Translations under genes and position numbers: made by a program | In this document: one piece after another, positions 17,456 through 25,544 of the stretch | Layout: each line of letters opens with the position of its first letter | Position numbering within the stretch: position 1 is the stretch's first letter | The notes under the pieces: generated by a model | What the model was told of the DNA's origin: nothing | What the model saw: only the letters and a program-made list of their open reading frames with translations | Database searches by the model: none | Assembly: GCF_002886255.1 (NCBI RefSeq) | Contig: NZ_KZ614149.1 | Location: forward strand, 2,480,001-2,544,000 | Direction of reading: 5' to 3' | Length of the DNA stretch: 64,000 nt | Source: Alteribacillus bidgolensis | Lineage (GTDB): Bacteria; Bacillota; Bacilli; Bacillales; Marinococcaceae

Positions 17456-17924
17456 AGAGAAACGTTTTGAGGTAACGGATCACCCTATATCAACAGAAAG
17501 TGTTATTCAGAAAGTAACGCGCCGTGAGTGCGGAGCTATTACTACATTTATCGGAACGGTTCGTGAATTTACTGACGGCAAACGAACTCTTCGCTTAGAA
17601 TATCAGGCTTATAAAGACATGGCCGAAAAAATGCTGGAGCAAATTGATAAAGAAGTACAAGAAAAATGGCCGAATGCAATGAGTGCGATTACACATCGTA
17701 CAGGAACGTTAGAAATTTCCGATGCTGCTGTCGTCATTGCGGTATCCTCTCCTCACCGGAAAACAGCATATGAAGCTAATGAATACATTATTGAGCGCAT
17801 AAAACAAATTGTCCCTATTTGGAAAAAAGAGTATTGGGATGATGGCTCAGCCTGGATAGGTGATCAATTAGAAAAAACCCCGTATCCAGAAGGAAACCCC
17901 CCGAAAGGAGCAAATGATGATTAA
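17448..17924 (+). CDS. moaE: Molybdopterin synthase catalytic subunit
   Basis: 158 residues, ATG with AAAGGTGAGAAGACAAG upstream inside mobB. With MoaD it transfers two sulfurs to cyclic pyranopterin monophosphate. Recognised by GAITTFIGTVREFTDGK, LRLEYQAYKDMAEKML, HRTGTLEISDAAVVIAVSSP and KKEYWDDGSAWIGD near the C-terminus, which carries the catalytic lysine region. Its 3' end overlaps moaD by eleven bases. Confidence 0.95.
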   Translation: MNKEKRFEVTDHPISTESVIQKVTRRECGAITTFIGTVREFTDGKRTLRLEYQAYKDMAEKMLEQIDKEVQEKWPNAMSAITHRTGTLEISDAAVVIAVSSPHRKTAYEANEYIIERIKQIVPIWKKEYWDDGSAWIGDQLEKTPYPEGNPPKGANDD

Positions 17925-18150
17925 AATATTATTTTTTGCCCGCTTGCAGGAAGAAATCGGTAAAGATAGTTTAAATATAGAAAAAGCTGGCTTAACCGTC
18001 AATCAGTTAAAGCAGTGGCTGGAAAAAGAGCACGGTTTGCATTCTCTTGATCAAACCATGGCTGCAGTGAATGAAGATTATGCTGATGGATCAGAAGTGC
18101 TTAAAGAAGGAGATACCGTAGCATTAATCCCGCCAGTGAGCGGCGGATGA
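17914..18150 (+). CDS. moaD: Molybdopterin synthase sulfur carrier subunit
   Basis: 78 residues, ATG after CCGAAAGGAGCAA. This ubiquitin-fold protein carries a thiocarboxylate on its terminal glycine. It begins MIKILFFARLQEEIG and ends VALIPPVSGG with the required diglycine. MoeB (upstream) activates it and MoaE is its synthase partner. A terminator follows, so this is the last gene of the operon. Confidence 0.95.
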   Translation: MMIKILFFARLQEEIGKDSLNIEKAGLTVNQLKQWLEKEHGLHSLDQTMAAVNEDYADGSEVLKEGDTVALIPPVSGG

Positions 18151-18171
18151 GATCAAGTACACCCATTAAAA

Positions 18172-18207
18172 AAGGTATGGAGGTCAAATTTCTCCATGCC
18201 TTCTTTT
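18172..18207 (+). terminator. Rho-independent terminator of the molybdenum cofactor operon
   Basis: AAGGTATGGAG (18172-18182) pairs with CTCCATGCCTT (18192-18202), followed by CTTTTTC. Confidence 0.85.
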
Positions 18208-18295
18208 TCTTTCAATTTTACCATTGCATGAAGCTAGAGCGATGGTGATTGAAGCGGAGAATATTTCCTCTATTTTCCAATACTATCCGAATTTG

Positions 18296-18390
18296 CTGAT
18301 TTACTCGGCCGTTCGTAACCAAATACTAGCCAAAAACACCGTTTTACTCGCCAACAATAGCCATTTTCTCGCCAATGCTTCTTTTTAAAA
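18296..18390. repeat. Degenerate tandem repeat, unit about 22 bp
   Basis: About three to four imperfect units share ACTCGCCAA followed by a short variable part and CGTTTT or CATTTT (for example TTTTACTCGCCAACAATAGC). It lies between convergent moaD and opuAC, is not coding, and directly precedes a copy of the two-hairpin repeat. Confidence 0.5.
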
Positions 18391-18395
18391 ATCTC

Positions 18396-18493
18396 GTTAA
18401 AAATCTCGGCTTGCCGCCGAGTCCTCATGGCGGATGCCGTAGTTTCACTTATACTTTGATCCTTTAACAAAGTTAAACATTCCTAAAGTATAA
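18396..18493 (+). repeat. Two-hairpin dispersed repeat, copy 3
   Basis: Both modules are present: ATCTCGGCTTGCCGCCGAG then GGCGGATGCCGTAGTTTCAC, followed by ATACTTTGATCCTTTAAC-AAA-GTTAAACATTCCTAAAGTAT. The copy abuts the opuA terminator. It lies in the 18151-18533 gap, which holds no gene. Confidence 0.85.
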
Positions 18494-18524
18494 AAAAAGA
18501 ACCACCCCAAAGCTGGAGTGGTTC
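18492..18524 (-). terminator. Terminator of the opuA operon
   Basis: GAACCAC (18499-18505) pairs with GTGGTTC (18518-18524) with further pairing inside. A seven-A run to the left gives the U tract on the minus strand. Confidence 0.85.
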
Positions 18525-18533
18525 ACAAATATT

Positions 18534-19490
18534 TTATTGAAGATCTTCGATAGAATCAGCTTCCACATACTCTGGTACAACAAGACCGATTTTCGCGCCT
18601 TCAAGGTTTGCACCCAGGTCTTCGAACTCTCCTTCATAATCGTTGTAATATTGTTCGTGTGTCCCTGGGAGCCATGCAGCTACCATAGCATCTGCTTCAC
18701 CTTCAGCAACTGCACCAAACATAATCGGTGCTTCCATTGAGTTTGTCTTGACCTCGTACCCAAGATCAGACAATACAGTTGCCACGACATTGGTAGAAGC
18801 AATTTCAGAATCCCAAGCAACAAATGCTAGAGTGATCTGTTCACCATCAACTTCTTCGACACCTTCCGTCCATTCGGAAACCATGTCTTCATTTTCATCT
18901 ACCCAAGTGCGGGCAGCCTCTTCTGGTTCAGTGCCTTCATTTACCTCAAGCATAACCTCTTCCATATCCTCGCCTTCCCAATTGAAGTTATCGAGAACCT
19001 GATAAGCTTCCGGCATATCAGCTTCCAAATCGTTTCTTACGAGGGTATGAATATCTTCTGATTCACCAAAAGACCCTTCAGGATCTTCGAGATATTTCAA
19101 GTCATGAACGGCAAACTTCCAATGCGGGTTCCAGCCTGTTACGATAATAGGTTCTTCATTGGCAATTGCATCATCTAATGCACTGGTCATAGCAGCCGAA
19201 GAACTTGGCTGTACACTCCAGTCTTCTAATTCATAATCTTCAATAGCTTGCTCTGCTGCTGCCATAACACCTGCACCAGCGTCAATACCAGTAATGGTGT
19301 AATCTACTTCTTCTCCGATATTGCCTGCTGCTTCTTCGTCACTTCCTTCATCTGCACCGTTTTCTTCTGTATCTTCTGGTATCTCTCCTTCTGTGGTGTC
19401 TTCTTCGTCTTCCTCTGCCCCGCATGCTGCAAGGATAAGAGACAAGGAAAGTCCTGCAGCTATACCTGCTCTTTTCCAAGTCTTCATCAT
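18534..19490 (-). CDS. opuAC: Glycine betaine ABC transporter substrate-binding lipoprotein
   Basis: 318 residues from the ATG at 19490, which follows AAGGAGTGGG. An upstream in-frame extension has no ribosome binding site. The signal peptide ends in a lipobox LAAC, then an acidic linker (residues about 22-45) typical of halophiles. The binding domain contains PIIVTGWNPHWKFAV and a later ITLAFVAWDSEIASTN, aromatic-rich segments of the OpuAC/ProX family that cage quaternary amines. It is the third gene of the opuA operon and delivers betaine to the OpuAB permease. Confidence 0.93.
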   Translation of the reverse strand: MMKTWKRAGIAAGLSLSLILAACGAEEDEEDTTEGEIPEDTEENGADEGSDEEAAGNIGEEVDYTITGIDAGAGVMAAAEQAIEDYELEDWSVQPSSSAAMTSALDDAIANEEPIIVTGWNPHWKFAVHDLKYLEDPEGSFGESEDIHTLVRNDLEADMPEAYQVLDNFNWEGEDMEEVMLEVNEGTEPEEAARTWVDENEDMVSEWTEGVEEVDGEQITLAFVAWDSEIASTNVVATVLSDLGYEVKTNSMEAPIMFGAVAEGEADAMVAAWLPGTHEQYYNDYEGEFEDLGANLEGAKIGLVVPEYVEADSIEDLQ

Positions 19491-19562
19491 GATTGACCCA
19501 CTCCTTATAAAAATATTATATATGTTTACTCTTGTTTTTTTATCAAACAAGAGATAAACGCC

Positions 19563-20396
19563 TTATTTGTCTTTGCTTAAGCTTTGCGTTAAGCGATCAA
19601 GAATAATAGCGAGAATAACGATGGCGAAACCGGCTTCAAAGCCTCCGCCTGCATCATTACGGCCCACCGCATAATACACGGCTGTTCCAAGACCGCCTGC
19701 TCCGATCATCGAAGCAATAACAACCATCGATAAAGCAAGCATAATCGTCTGGTTAATTCCAGCCATGATCGTTACCTTGGCCATTGGAAGCTGTACTTTA
19801 AACAGCTTTTGACTAGCAGTAGAACCAAATGCATCTGCCGCTTCTATCGCTTCGGTAGATACTTGACGAATCCCCAAATTCGTCAACCGGATCGTCGGCG
19901 GCATAGCAAAAATAACTGAAGCTACTACACCCGGCACTTCCCCTATACCAAAGAAAGCAACCGCCGGAATTAAGTATACAAATGCGGGCATCGTCTGCAT
20001 AAAATCAAGTACTGGTTTAATAATGTTTTCGACGATATCGTTTTTTGCCATCCAAATCCCAAATGGCACACCGACAACTACCGAAATTAAAGATGCAGAT
20101 ATCACAATCGCAAGGGTTAATACCATGTCTTCCCAATACCCCATATTATCTATGAGAAAAAGTCCAAGAAACACAAAGAATGTAAGCCCTGATTTTCTTC
20201 CTGCAAACCAAAACGTAAGGGCACTAATTAAAACAATTAAAATCCATGAAGGTAAAAAACCGATTATGGCTGCTAAGCTTTCAATGATGACATCAATCAA
20301 TTCCGTTAATGTATCAAACAAGAAATCAGCATTTTTTAACCAATCAACAAATGCATCTATCCAGTCGGCTAACGGTAGTCTAGGAAGGAAGTCCAT
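19563..20396 (-). CDS. opuAB: Glycine betaine ABC transporter permease
   Basis: 277 residues from the ATG at 20396, chosen because GAGGTGGA lies just upstream and MDFLPRLPLADWID matches the usual OpuAB start. It has about six to eight transmembrane segments and the BPD permease signature EAADAFGSTASQKLFKVQLP (EAA loop), then QTIMLALSMVVIASMIGAGG. Its start overlaps the opuAA stop by 17 bases, so the two are translationally coupled. Confidence 0.95.
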   Translation of the reverse strand: MDFLPRLPLADWIDAFVDWLKNADFLFDTLTELIDVIIESLAAIIGFLPSWILIVLISALTFWFAGRKSGLTFFVFLGLFLIDNMGYWEDMVLTLAIVISASLISVVVGVPFGIWMAKNDIVENIIKPVLDFMQTMPAFVYLIPAVAFFGIGEVPGVVASVIFAMPPTIRLTNLGIRQVSTEAIEAADAFGSTASQKLFKVQLPMAKVTIMAGINQTIMLALSMVVIASMIGAGGLGTAVYYAVGRNDAGGGFEAGFAIVILAIILDRLTQSLSKDK

Positions 20397-21582
20397 CTTG
20401 TTCCACCTCACTTCCGGACAATGCCGCTATGACCGTTCCACGAACGACAACGCCTTTTAATTTTTCTTCTTCCACAACAGCTACCGGTACATTTGTATAA
20501 GTAAGCAAGTTCATGATTTCTCTTAATACCGTATCTTTTGCAGCAGTCGGAACATTGGTCTGAATAATTTCTTCTATATTGTTTTTTCCTTCTTTCACCA
20601 TTCGGGATACATCATCAGCATGGACAATTCCTATTAACTTTCTCTCTCTATTGGTGACATAAATGCTGGATATTCTAGCATCTCTCATCCGCTGCAGTGC
20701 AACACGCGGTCCTTCTTTATCCATGTTCACAGATTCCGCGCGCGACATCACGTTTTCTACCGTGAAAACTTTTGAACGGTCTACATCTTCTACGAATTTT
20801 TCTACGTATTCATTTTCTGGATTCGTGAGAATTTCTTCGGGTGTACCGACCTGAACAATAGCCCCATCTTTCATGATAGTAATACGGTCTCCTATGCGGA
20901 GCGCTTCATCCAAGTCATGTGTAATAAACACGATCGTTTTTTTCATCTTCGTTTGTAAATCGAGCAGTTCATCCTGCATATCTTTACGAATAAGCGGATC
21001 AAGTGCGGAAAACGCTTCGTCCATTAATAAGATGTCCGGATCATTTGCAAGAGCTCTAGCCAATCCAACACGCTGCTGCATGCCTCCAGACAACTCTTCA
21101 GGATACATATTTTCATAGCCTTTTAAACCAACAAGTTCAAGCGCGTTGAAGGCCTTTTGTCTTCTATCTTCTCTTTGCTCTCCTTGAATTTCGAGTCCGT
21201 ATTCTACGTTGCTAAGTACGGTTCGGAAAGGAAATAACCCAAAATTTTGGAAAACCATACTCATTTTCTTGCGGCGGGTTTCTCGCAGCGTTTTATCATC
21301 CATAGTAGATAAGTCTTCTCCGTCTACCCAGACATTTCCAGAAGTAGGATTAATCAAACGGTTCAATAAACGAACGAGAGTAGATTTCCCGCTTCCCGAA
21401 AGCCCCATAATAACAAAAATTTCTCCATCTTCAACGGAAAAAGAAGCACGGTTAACCCCAACCGTATTTCCTGTTTCACTTAAAATGTCGTCTTTGCTTT
21501 TATTTTGTTTAAGCAGCTCTAGTGCTTTTTTTGGCTTTTTACCAAAAATTTTCGTAAGGCCGTCAACTTTTAACTTGGCCAC
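20380..21582 (-). CDS. opuAA: Glycine betaine ABC transporter ATPase with CBS domains
   Basis: 400 residues from a GTG at 21582, seven bases after GAGGTG; an ATG at 21597 lacks a ribosome binding site. The ATPase domain has Walker A GLSGSGKST, Q-loop VFQNFGLFP, signature LSGGMQQRVGLARAL, Walker B ILLMDEAFSALDP and the switch histidine FITHDLDEA. Two CBS domains occupy about residues 265-390 (for example SSIYVTNRERKLIGIVHADD). In OpuA-type transporters the CBS pair senses ionic strength and gates uptake under osmotic stress. It is the first gene of the operon. Confidence 0.95.
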   Translation of the reverse strand: MAKLKVDGLTKIFGKKPKKALELLKQNKSKDDILSETGNTVGVNRASFSVEDGEIFVIMGLSGSGKSTLVRLLNRLINPTSGNVWVDGEDLSTMDDKTLRETRRKKMSMVFQNFGLFPFRTVLSNVEYGLEIQGEQREDRRQKAFNALELVGLKGYENMYPEELSGGMQQRVGLARALANDPDILLMDEAFSALDPLIRKDMQDELLDLQTKMKKTIVFITHDLDEALRIGDRITIMKDGAIVQVGTPEEILTNPENEYVEKFVEDVDRSKVFTVENVMSRAESVNMDKEGPRVALQRMRDARISSIYVTNRERKLIGIVHADDVSRMVKEGKNNIEEIIQTNVPTAAKDTVLREIMNLLTYTNVPVAVVEEEKLKGVVVRGTVIAALSGSEVEQDGLPS

Positions 21583-21632
21583 CCCTATACACCTCATTTA
21601 ATCGATTTGCGTTCAAATAAATTACTTTCCTC

Positions 21633-21661
21633 ACTATACGGGAATAGGGAAAAAGTAGCAA
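21633..21661 (-). promoter_or_regulatory. Predicted sigma-A promoter of opuA
   Basis: On the minus strand TTGCTA is followed, 17 bases later, by TATAGT, about 50 bases before the opuAA GTG start. Spacing and hexamers fit a vegetative promoter. Confidence 0.6.
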
Positions 21662-21677
21662 ATCTTATTTATCGTTA

Positions 21678-21713
21678 ATACAGTTTGTTTGAATCGTAAA
21701 GTTTAAACTGTAT
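21678..21713. promoter_or_regulatory. Candidate operator between opuA and gbsR
   Basis: A perfect 9-bp inverted repeat, ATACAGTTT (21678-21686) and AAACTGTAT (21705-21713), lies between the two divergent genes. It sits just upstream of the predicted opuA -35 and within the likely gbsR promoter. Binding by GbsR is an inference. Confidence 0.5.
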
Positions 21714-21850
21714 GAAATTTATTTGCTTATATCTATTAATGCCTTCCTTTTTCTACATATTTCCTATTTTTCTTTCACTTTTACTATTTTCTCCTATATC
21801 TGTTAGACTTTTTTCATCTGAGTTAAAAGCGGGAAAGGAGGTTTTGAAGG

Positions 21851-22402
21851 ATGGATGAATTCAATAAAAATAAATCATATGAGTGGGAAAAACTGCAAAG
21901 TACAAGACACCATTTTATCTCGGTAATGGCACAAAACATGGGTCTGTACGGCATTTCGGAAACTAACGGGAGGTTATATGGAACCGTATTATTTTCCGAT
22001 GCGCCAATGACGTTAGATAGCATGAGCAAGGCTCTTGAGATGAGCAAAACGAGCATGAGCACCGGTGTTCGCGCCCTGAGTGATGCATGTATGCTTTCTA
22101 GGGTCTGGGAAAAAGGTGTGCGAAAAGATTTGTATCAAACCGAGGATGATTGGTATAAATCATTTATTTCTGTATTTGTGAACCGCTGGCGGGAAGCAAC
22201 AGATAATAACCACGATGCTGCCTTAGAAGCTATTCACGAGTTGAAAGAAATAAACGAACAAACCGATGATGTTTCCTTACAAGAACAAATAGAAACGGAT
22301 ATCAACAAACTTCAACAAGCAGTTAAATATTACAGTTGGCTCGATGAAGTGATTGCTCTTTTTGAAAACGGAGATATTTTTCAAATTGTTGAAAAAAAAT
22401 GA
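21851..22402 (+). CDS. gbsR: GbsR/OpuAR-type transcriptional regulator
   Basis: 183 residues, ATG after AAAGGAGGTTTTGAAGG. It is a MarR/GbsR-like winged-helix protein: NMGLYGISETNGRLYGTV, then the recognition region PMTLDSMSKALEMSKTSMS and GVRALSDACMLSRVWEKG, matching GbsR of Bacillus, which represses choline and betaine genes and responds to choline. Here it is divergent from opuA, an arrangement also seen for OpuAR in halophilic bacilli, so it probably controls betaine uptake. The gene symbol follows the family; the actual ligand is unproven. Confidence 0.85.
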   Translation: MDEFNKNKSYEWEKLQSTRHHFISVMAQNMGLYGISETNGRLYGTVLFSDAPMTLDSMSKALEMSKTSMSTGVRALSDACMLSRVWEKGVRKDLYQTEDDWYKSFISVFVNRWREATDNNHDAALEAIHELKEINEQTDDVSLQEQIETDINKLQQAVKYYSWLDEVIALFENGDIFQIVEKK

Positions 22403-22448
22403 TATGATGGTAGTGAGTTCCAATTCCGATGAGAAAGGGCGGATTAGA

Positions 22449-22976
22449 ATGGATTACAAAGATATTATTCGAAACCGGCGTGAAATTACAAGCTACCACG
22501 ACAAAGATATTCCAGATAAAGTCATCAAAGAATTACTGGATGCTGCTGTGCTTGCACCTTCTGGAAATAATTTACCATCTCGTGAATTTATTGTGGTGCA
22601 AAACAAGGAGATGCTTCAACATTTGGAAGGTGCCAGCCCTTTTATACCATGGATGAAAGAGGCAAAAGCTGCGATCGTCGTAACGGGCAGACCCGATATT
22701 AGTAAATACTGGCTTCAGGATGCTTCGATTGCTTGCAGTTTCATTTGGCTTGCTGCTGTGGACAACGGACTTGGTTCGGCATTTGGAGCCATTTATCATG
22801 CACAGGACCAAGAAGAATCAAGAAAAAGAGAGGGGTATGTCCGCGAAGCATTATCCATTCCAGATGACAGACGTATTGTGGCTATTTTAGGACTAGGATA
22901 CCCTTCTGATCATCCAGGACCGAAAAAGCCGCCAGAACATAGTGAACTTGTCCATTATGAAGTTTTTAATCAATGA
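22449..22976 (+). CDS. Nitroreductase-family flavoprotein
   Basis: 175 residues from the ATG at 22449; AAAGGGCGG lies just upstream, whereas the longer frame begins inside gbsR without a site. The fold is shown by the N-terminal IIRNRREITSYHDKDIP, the FMN-contacting AAVLAPSGNNLPSREFIVV, DASIACSFIWLAAVDNGLGS, and the late VAILGLGYPSDHP. Such enzymes reduce nitro compounds, quinones or other acceptors with NAD(P)H; the substrate is unknown. It follows gbsR by 46 bp and may be cotranscribed. Confidence 0.88.
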   Translation: MDYKDIIRNRREITSYHDKDIPDKVIKELLDAAVLAPSGNNLPSREFIVVQNKEMLQHLEGASPFIPWMKEAKAAIVVTGRPDISKYWLQDASIACSFIWLAAVDNGLGSAFGAIYHAQDQEESRKREGYVREALSIPDDRRIVAILGLGYPSDHPGPKKPPEHSELVHYEVFNQ

Positions 22977-22992
22977 TTTCTTATCATGATAA

Positions 22993-23032
22993 GGAGCTGC
23001 CACAATGACAACAGGGTGTGGATAGCTCCCTT
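22993..23032 (+). terminator. Probable terminator after nitroreductase
   Basis: GGAGCTGCCACA pairs imperfectly with TGTGGATAGCTCC (22993-23029), followed by CTTTAT. The stem is good; the U tract is short. From 23030 to 23210 I see no gene. Confidence 0.5.
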
Positions 23033-23210
23033 TATCAGAGAATCGTTTTGCCTAAGGCGTAAGTATGCATCTTTCGATATAACAGCCGATAAAGGAACGA
23101 GCATACGCCATTTCTTTAAAGATCAGTTATACCTTAGCACTGTTCTTCCACGTCCTGTTCGCAATGTAAAACGCGGCACCTTCTTTCTACGTTGACCATT
23201 GTATTATCTT

Positions 23211-23327
23211 TTAGCAGTTCACCCTATCTTTTATCCTTTCAACGATCTCTAAGGCAATAAAGCAGGCAGCAATAATGACCGCAATCATAGATAGCACAAG
23301 AATAATTGTATCCTTTTCTTTTTGCAA
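23211..23327 (-). CDS. Small single-pass membrane protein (38 residues)
   Basis: A TTG start at 23327 follows AAAGGTGATGC. The chain begins LQKEKDTIILVLSMIAV and continues with a hydrophobic helix to IALEIVERIKDRVNC, so one transmembrane segment with a short basic C-terminal tail. No family was recognised. It stands alone between the nitroreductase and nucleotidase genes on the opposite strand. Coding is supported only by the ribosome binding site and the clean hydrophobic helix with charged ends. Confidence 0.5.
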   Translation of the reverse strand: MQKEKDTIILVLSMIAVIIAACFIALEIVERIKDRVNC

Positions 23328-23558
23328 GCATCACCTTTGACTACATGACTGCTTTATTTTACCTGCTCCCTTTTTATCATTTTATAAAATTCCCACCTGC
23401 TCTATTTGTCCAGGCAACATACTAATGACAATTTCCCTAATCCTTTTTTTATATCAATATAATCGAAGCATTCCAAATTATTCATGCAGCATTCCGCCTT
23501 TTTTCCTAAAATAATCAATAGCTGGACAATTTTGTTAATAACATACAGGAGGGATGGC

Positions 23559-25454
23559 ATGTTAAATAAGTGGACAGTCTGCTGGTGTGCTGCGGCGCTA
23601 TTATTAATTTTGCCAATAAGCCAGGCATCGGCAGCAGAAGAGATTTCTCGTGAAGAGTTCATCAAAGAACTAATGGATACTATGGATGTGCCTGTAGAAA
23701 GTTGGGAAGTGGAAGAATCACATTTCACCGATGTCGACGAAGAATTTGCTCCGTATGCAGAAGCTGCGTTAGAACTAGGCATTACAAACGGCTGGACCGA
23801 AAAAGAATTTGGAACAGAGAAATCAGTTACTGGCAGCCAGGCCCTGCTCCTTTCACTGCGCGCTCTCCAATTGGAGAACTCATATGATAGGTACGACAGT
23901 ACTATAAAAAACGGAAAACACCGTGGTAAAGCTGCTCAGCTAGGTCTTCTGCAAAACTATGAAAGCGGACCGCTTCGCCCTAACCATCCTATTAATGAAG
24001 ATCAAATGGACGAGCTGTTTGATCGATATGAAAACAACTTTGAAAGACTAACTTTTGTACATACCAACGATGTACATGGACGCCTTGCTGCCGATGAAGA
24101 AAACGGAGAAATGGGCTTAGCTAAAATTGCAACGATTGCAGACAAGATAGAAAATGAAAGTGAAAGTAGTCTAATAGTAGATCTTGGTGATGCTTTTCAC
24201 GGTACAAATGTCGTGAATTTTAATGAAGGCGAAGCGGCAGCAGACGTCATGAATGAAATCGGGTACGACGCCTTAACCGCCGGAAACCATGATTTCAATT
24301 ACGGTTATGAACGATTGCTGGAATTAGATGACAGGACTGATTTTCCTGTGTTAAGCGGCAATGTCGTTTACACAGAATCCGGGGAGGAATTTTTAACTTC
24401 CACTCATCATGTGAGGGCTTTGGATAAAACAATTGCGCTCGTAGGGTTAACTGCAGCAGATACACCTATAAGCACGCATCCTGACAATGTAGATGGATTA
24501 ACATTTGAAAACGAGGTCGATGCTGCACAGCAGCTCGTTGATGAAGCCCGAAAAGAGGCCGATCATGTTGTTCTTTTAACTCATAACGGCTACTCCGTGG
24601 ATCAGAAAATTGCAGAAAAAGTGGACGGAATTGACTTAATTTTAGGTGGACACAGTCATACGACGATAGAGTCACCTAAAAAACATGGAAATACTTTTAT
24701 TTCTCAAGCCTATGAACACAGTAAAGCAGCCGGTGTTACTCATATGGTTTTTCATAAAAATGAACTCCTAACCGTAAATGGCCACCTTATACGTGATCAT
24801 GAAGAATTAGAGCCGGATCCTGAAATCGAGCAAATTATATCAAACTATGAAAAGGAAGTAGAGGAGCAGTTAAGTGAAGTCATCGGCACGATTGATACAA
24901 CGCTTGATGGAGCACGGGAGTTAGTGCGCACCCAGGAAACCAACCTTGGCAACCTAGTGACAGATGCCATGCGGGAAATGACAGATGCTGATATAGCTAT
25001 TACAAATGGCGGAGGGATCCGTGATAATATGGAAGCAGGTGATGTGACGCTTCAAGATGTGCTCACTGCTTTTCCATTCCCAAATACGGTAGTTGCAATT
25101 GAATTAACCGGTGAGCAAATTATAGAAGGCATTGAACACGGTATTAGGCTGTACCCGGAACAGAACGGAGGTTTTCCGCATATATCCGGAGCTCAGTTTA
25201 CGTTTGACCCTTCACAAGAACCAGGATCTAGAATTCAAGAGTTCACTATAAATGGTGAAACTCTCGATGAACAAGAAACGTATGTGGCAGCGACCAACGA
25301 CTTTTTGGCAGCAGGTGGTGACGGCTATGAAAGCTTCGCTGAGGGAGAAACCCTCTTTGAATCAGGTAAAGCACTTAGCGATGTAATCAGCGATTATATT
25401 GCAGCTGGAAAGCCTATTCCGAAAGCAGAAGGACGTATTATTCCCCTTGACTAA
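23559..25454 (+). CDS. Secreted 5'-nucleotidase/2',3'-cyclic phosphodiesterase with N-terminal SLH-like domain
   Basis: 631 residues from the ATG at 23559, which follows AGGAGGG. A signal peptide (to about ASAAEE) precedes an SLH-like segment (about 25-105: HFTDVDEEFAPYAEAALELG, KEFGTEKSVTGSQ). The metallophosphoesterase domain (about 165-390) has HTNDVHGR, DLGDAFHG, GNHDFN, THNG and GGHSH, the full set of metal ligands. The 5'-nucleotidase C-terminal domain (about 425-610) contains NLGNLVTDAMRE, ITNGGGIRDN and AATNDFLAAGGDGY. It is probably a wall-bound enzyme that salvages phosphate and nucleosides from extracellular nucleotides. Confidence 0.92.
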   Translation: MLNKWTVCWCAAALLLILPISQASAAEEISREEFIKELMDTMDVPVESWEVEESHFTDVDEEFAPYAEAALELGITNGWTEKEFGTEKSVTGSQALLLSLRALQLENSYDRYDSTIKNGKHRGKAAQLGLLQNYESGPLRPNHPINEDQMDELFDRYENNFERLTFVHTNDVHGRLAADEENGEMGLAKIATIADKIENESESSLIVDLGDAFHGTNVVNFNEGEAAADVMNEIGYDALTAGNHDFNYGYERLLELDDRTDFPVLSGNVVYTESGEEFLTSTHHVRALDKTIALVGLTAADTPISTHPDNVDGLTFENEVDAAQQLVDEARKEADHVVLLTHNGYSVDQKIAEKVDGIDLILGGHSHTTIESPKKHGNTFISQAYEHSKAAGVTHMVFHKNELLTVNGHLIRDHEELEPDPEIEQIISNYEKEVEEQLSEVIGTIDTTLDGARELVRTQETNLGNLVTDAMREMTDADIAITNGGGIRDNMEAGDVTLQDVLTAFPFPNTVVAIELTGEQIIEGIEHGIRLYPEQNGGFPHISGAQFTFDPSQEPGSRIQEFTINGETLDEQETYVAATNDFLAAGGDGYESFAEGETLFESGKALSDVISDYIAAGKPIPKAEGRIIPLD

Positions 25455-25466
25455 TAGAAGCGGAAA

Positions 25467-25505
25467 AAGGGTGTCCCTAACGTTACTAGCGGACACCCTT
25501 TTTTA
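25467..25505. terminator. Bidirectional terminator between convergent genes
   Basis: AAGGGTGTCC (25467-25476) pairs with GGACACCCTT (25491-25500), with A residues before and a T run after. It serves the nucleotidase and, from the other side, the ureohydrolase. Confidence 0.9.
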
Positions 25506-25544
25506 CATAGCTCCAATGAGACATAAATATAAATATTAAAAAAA

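Noticed and set aside
22986..23195. 69-residue + strand frame after the nitroreductase
   Set aside because: It starts inside the terminator hairpin and has no recognisable features.
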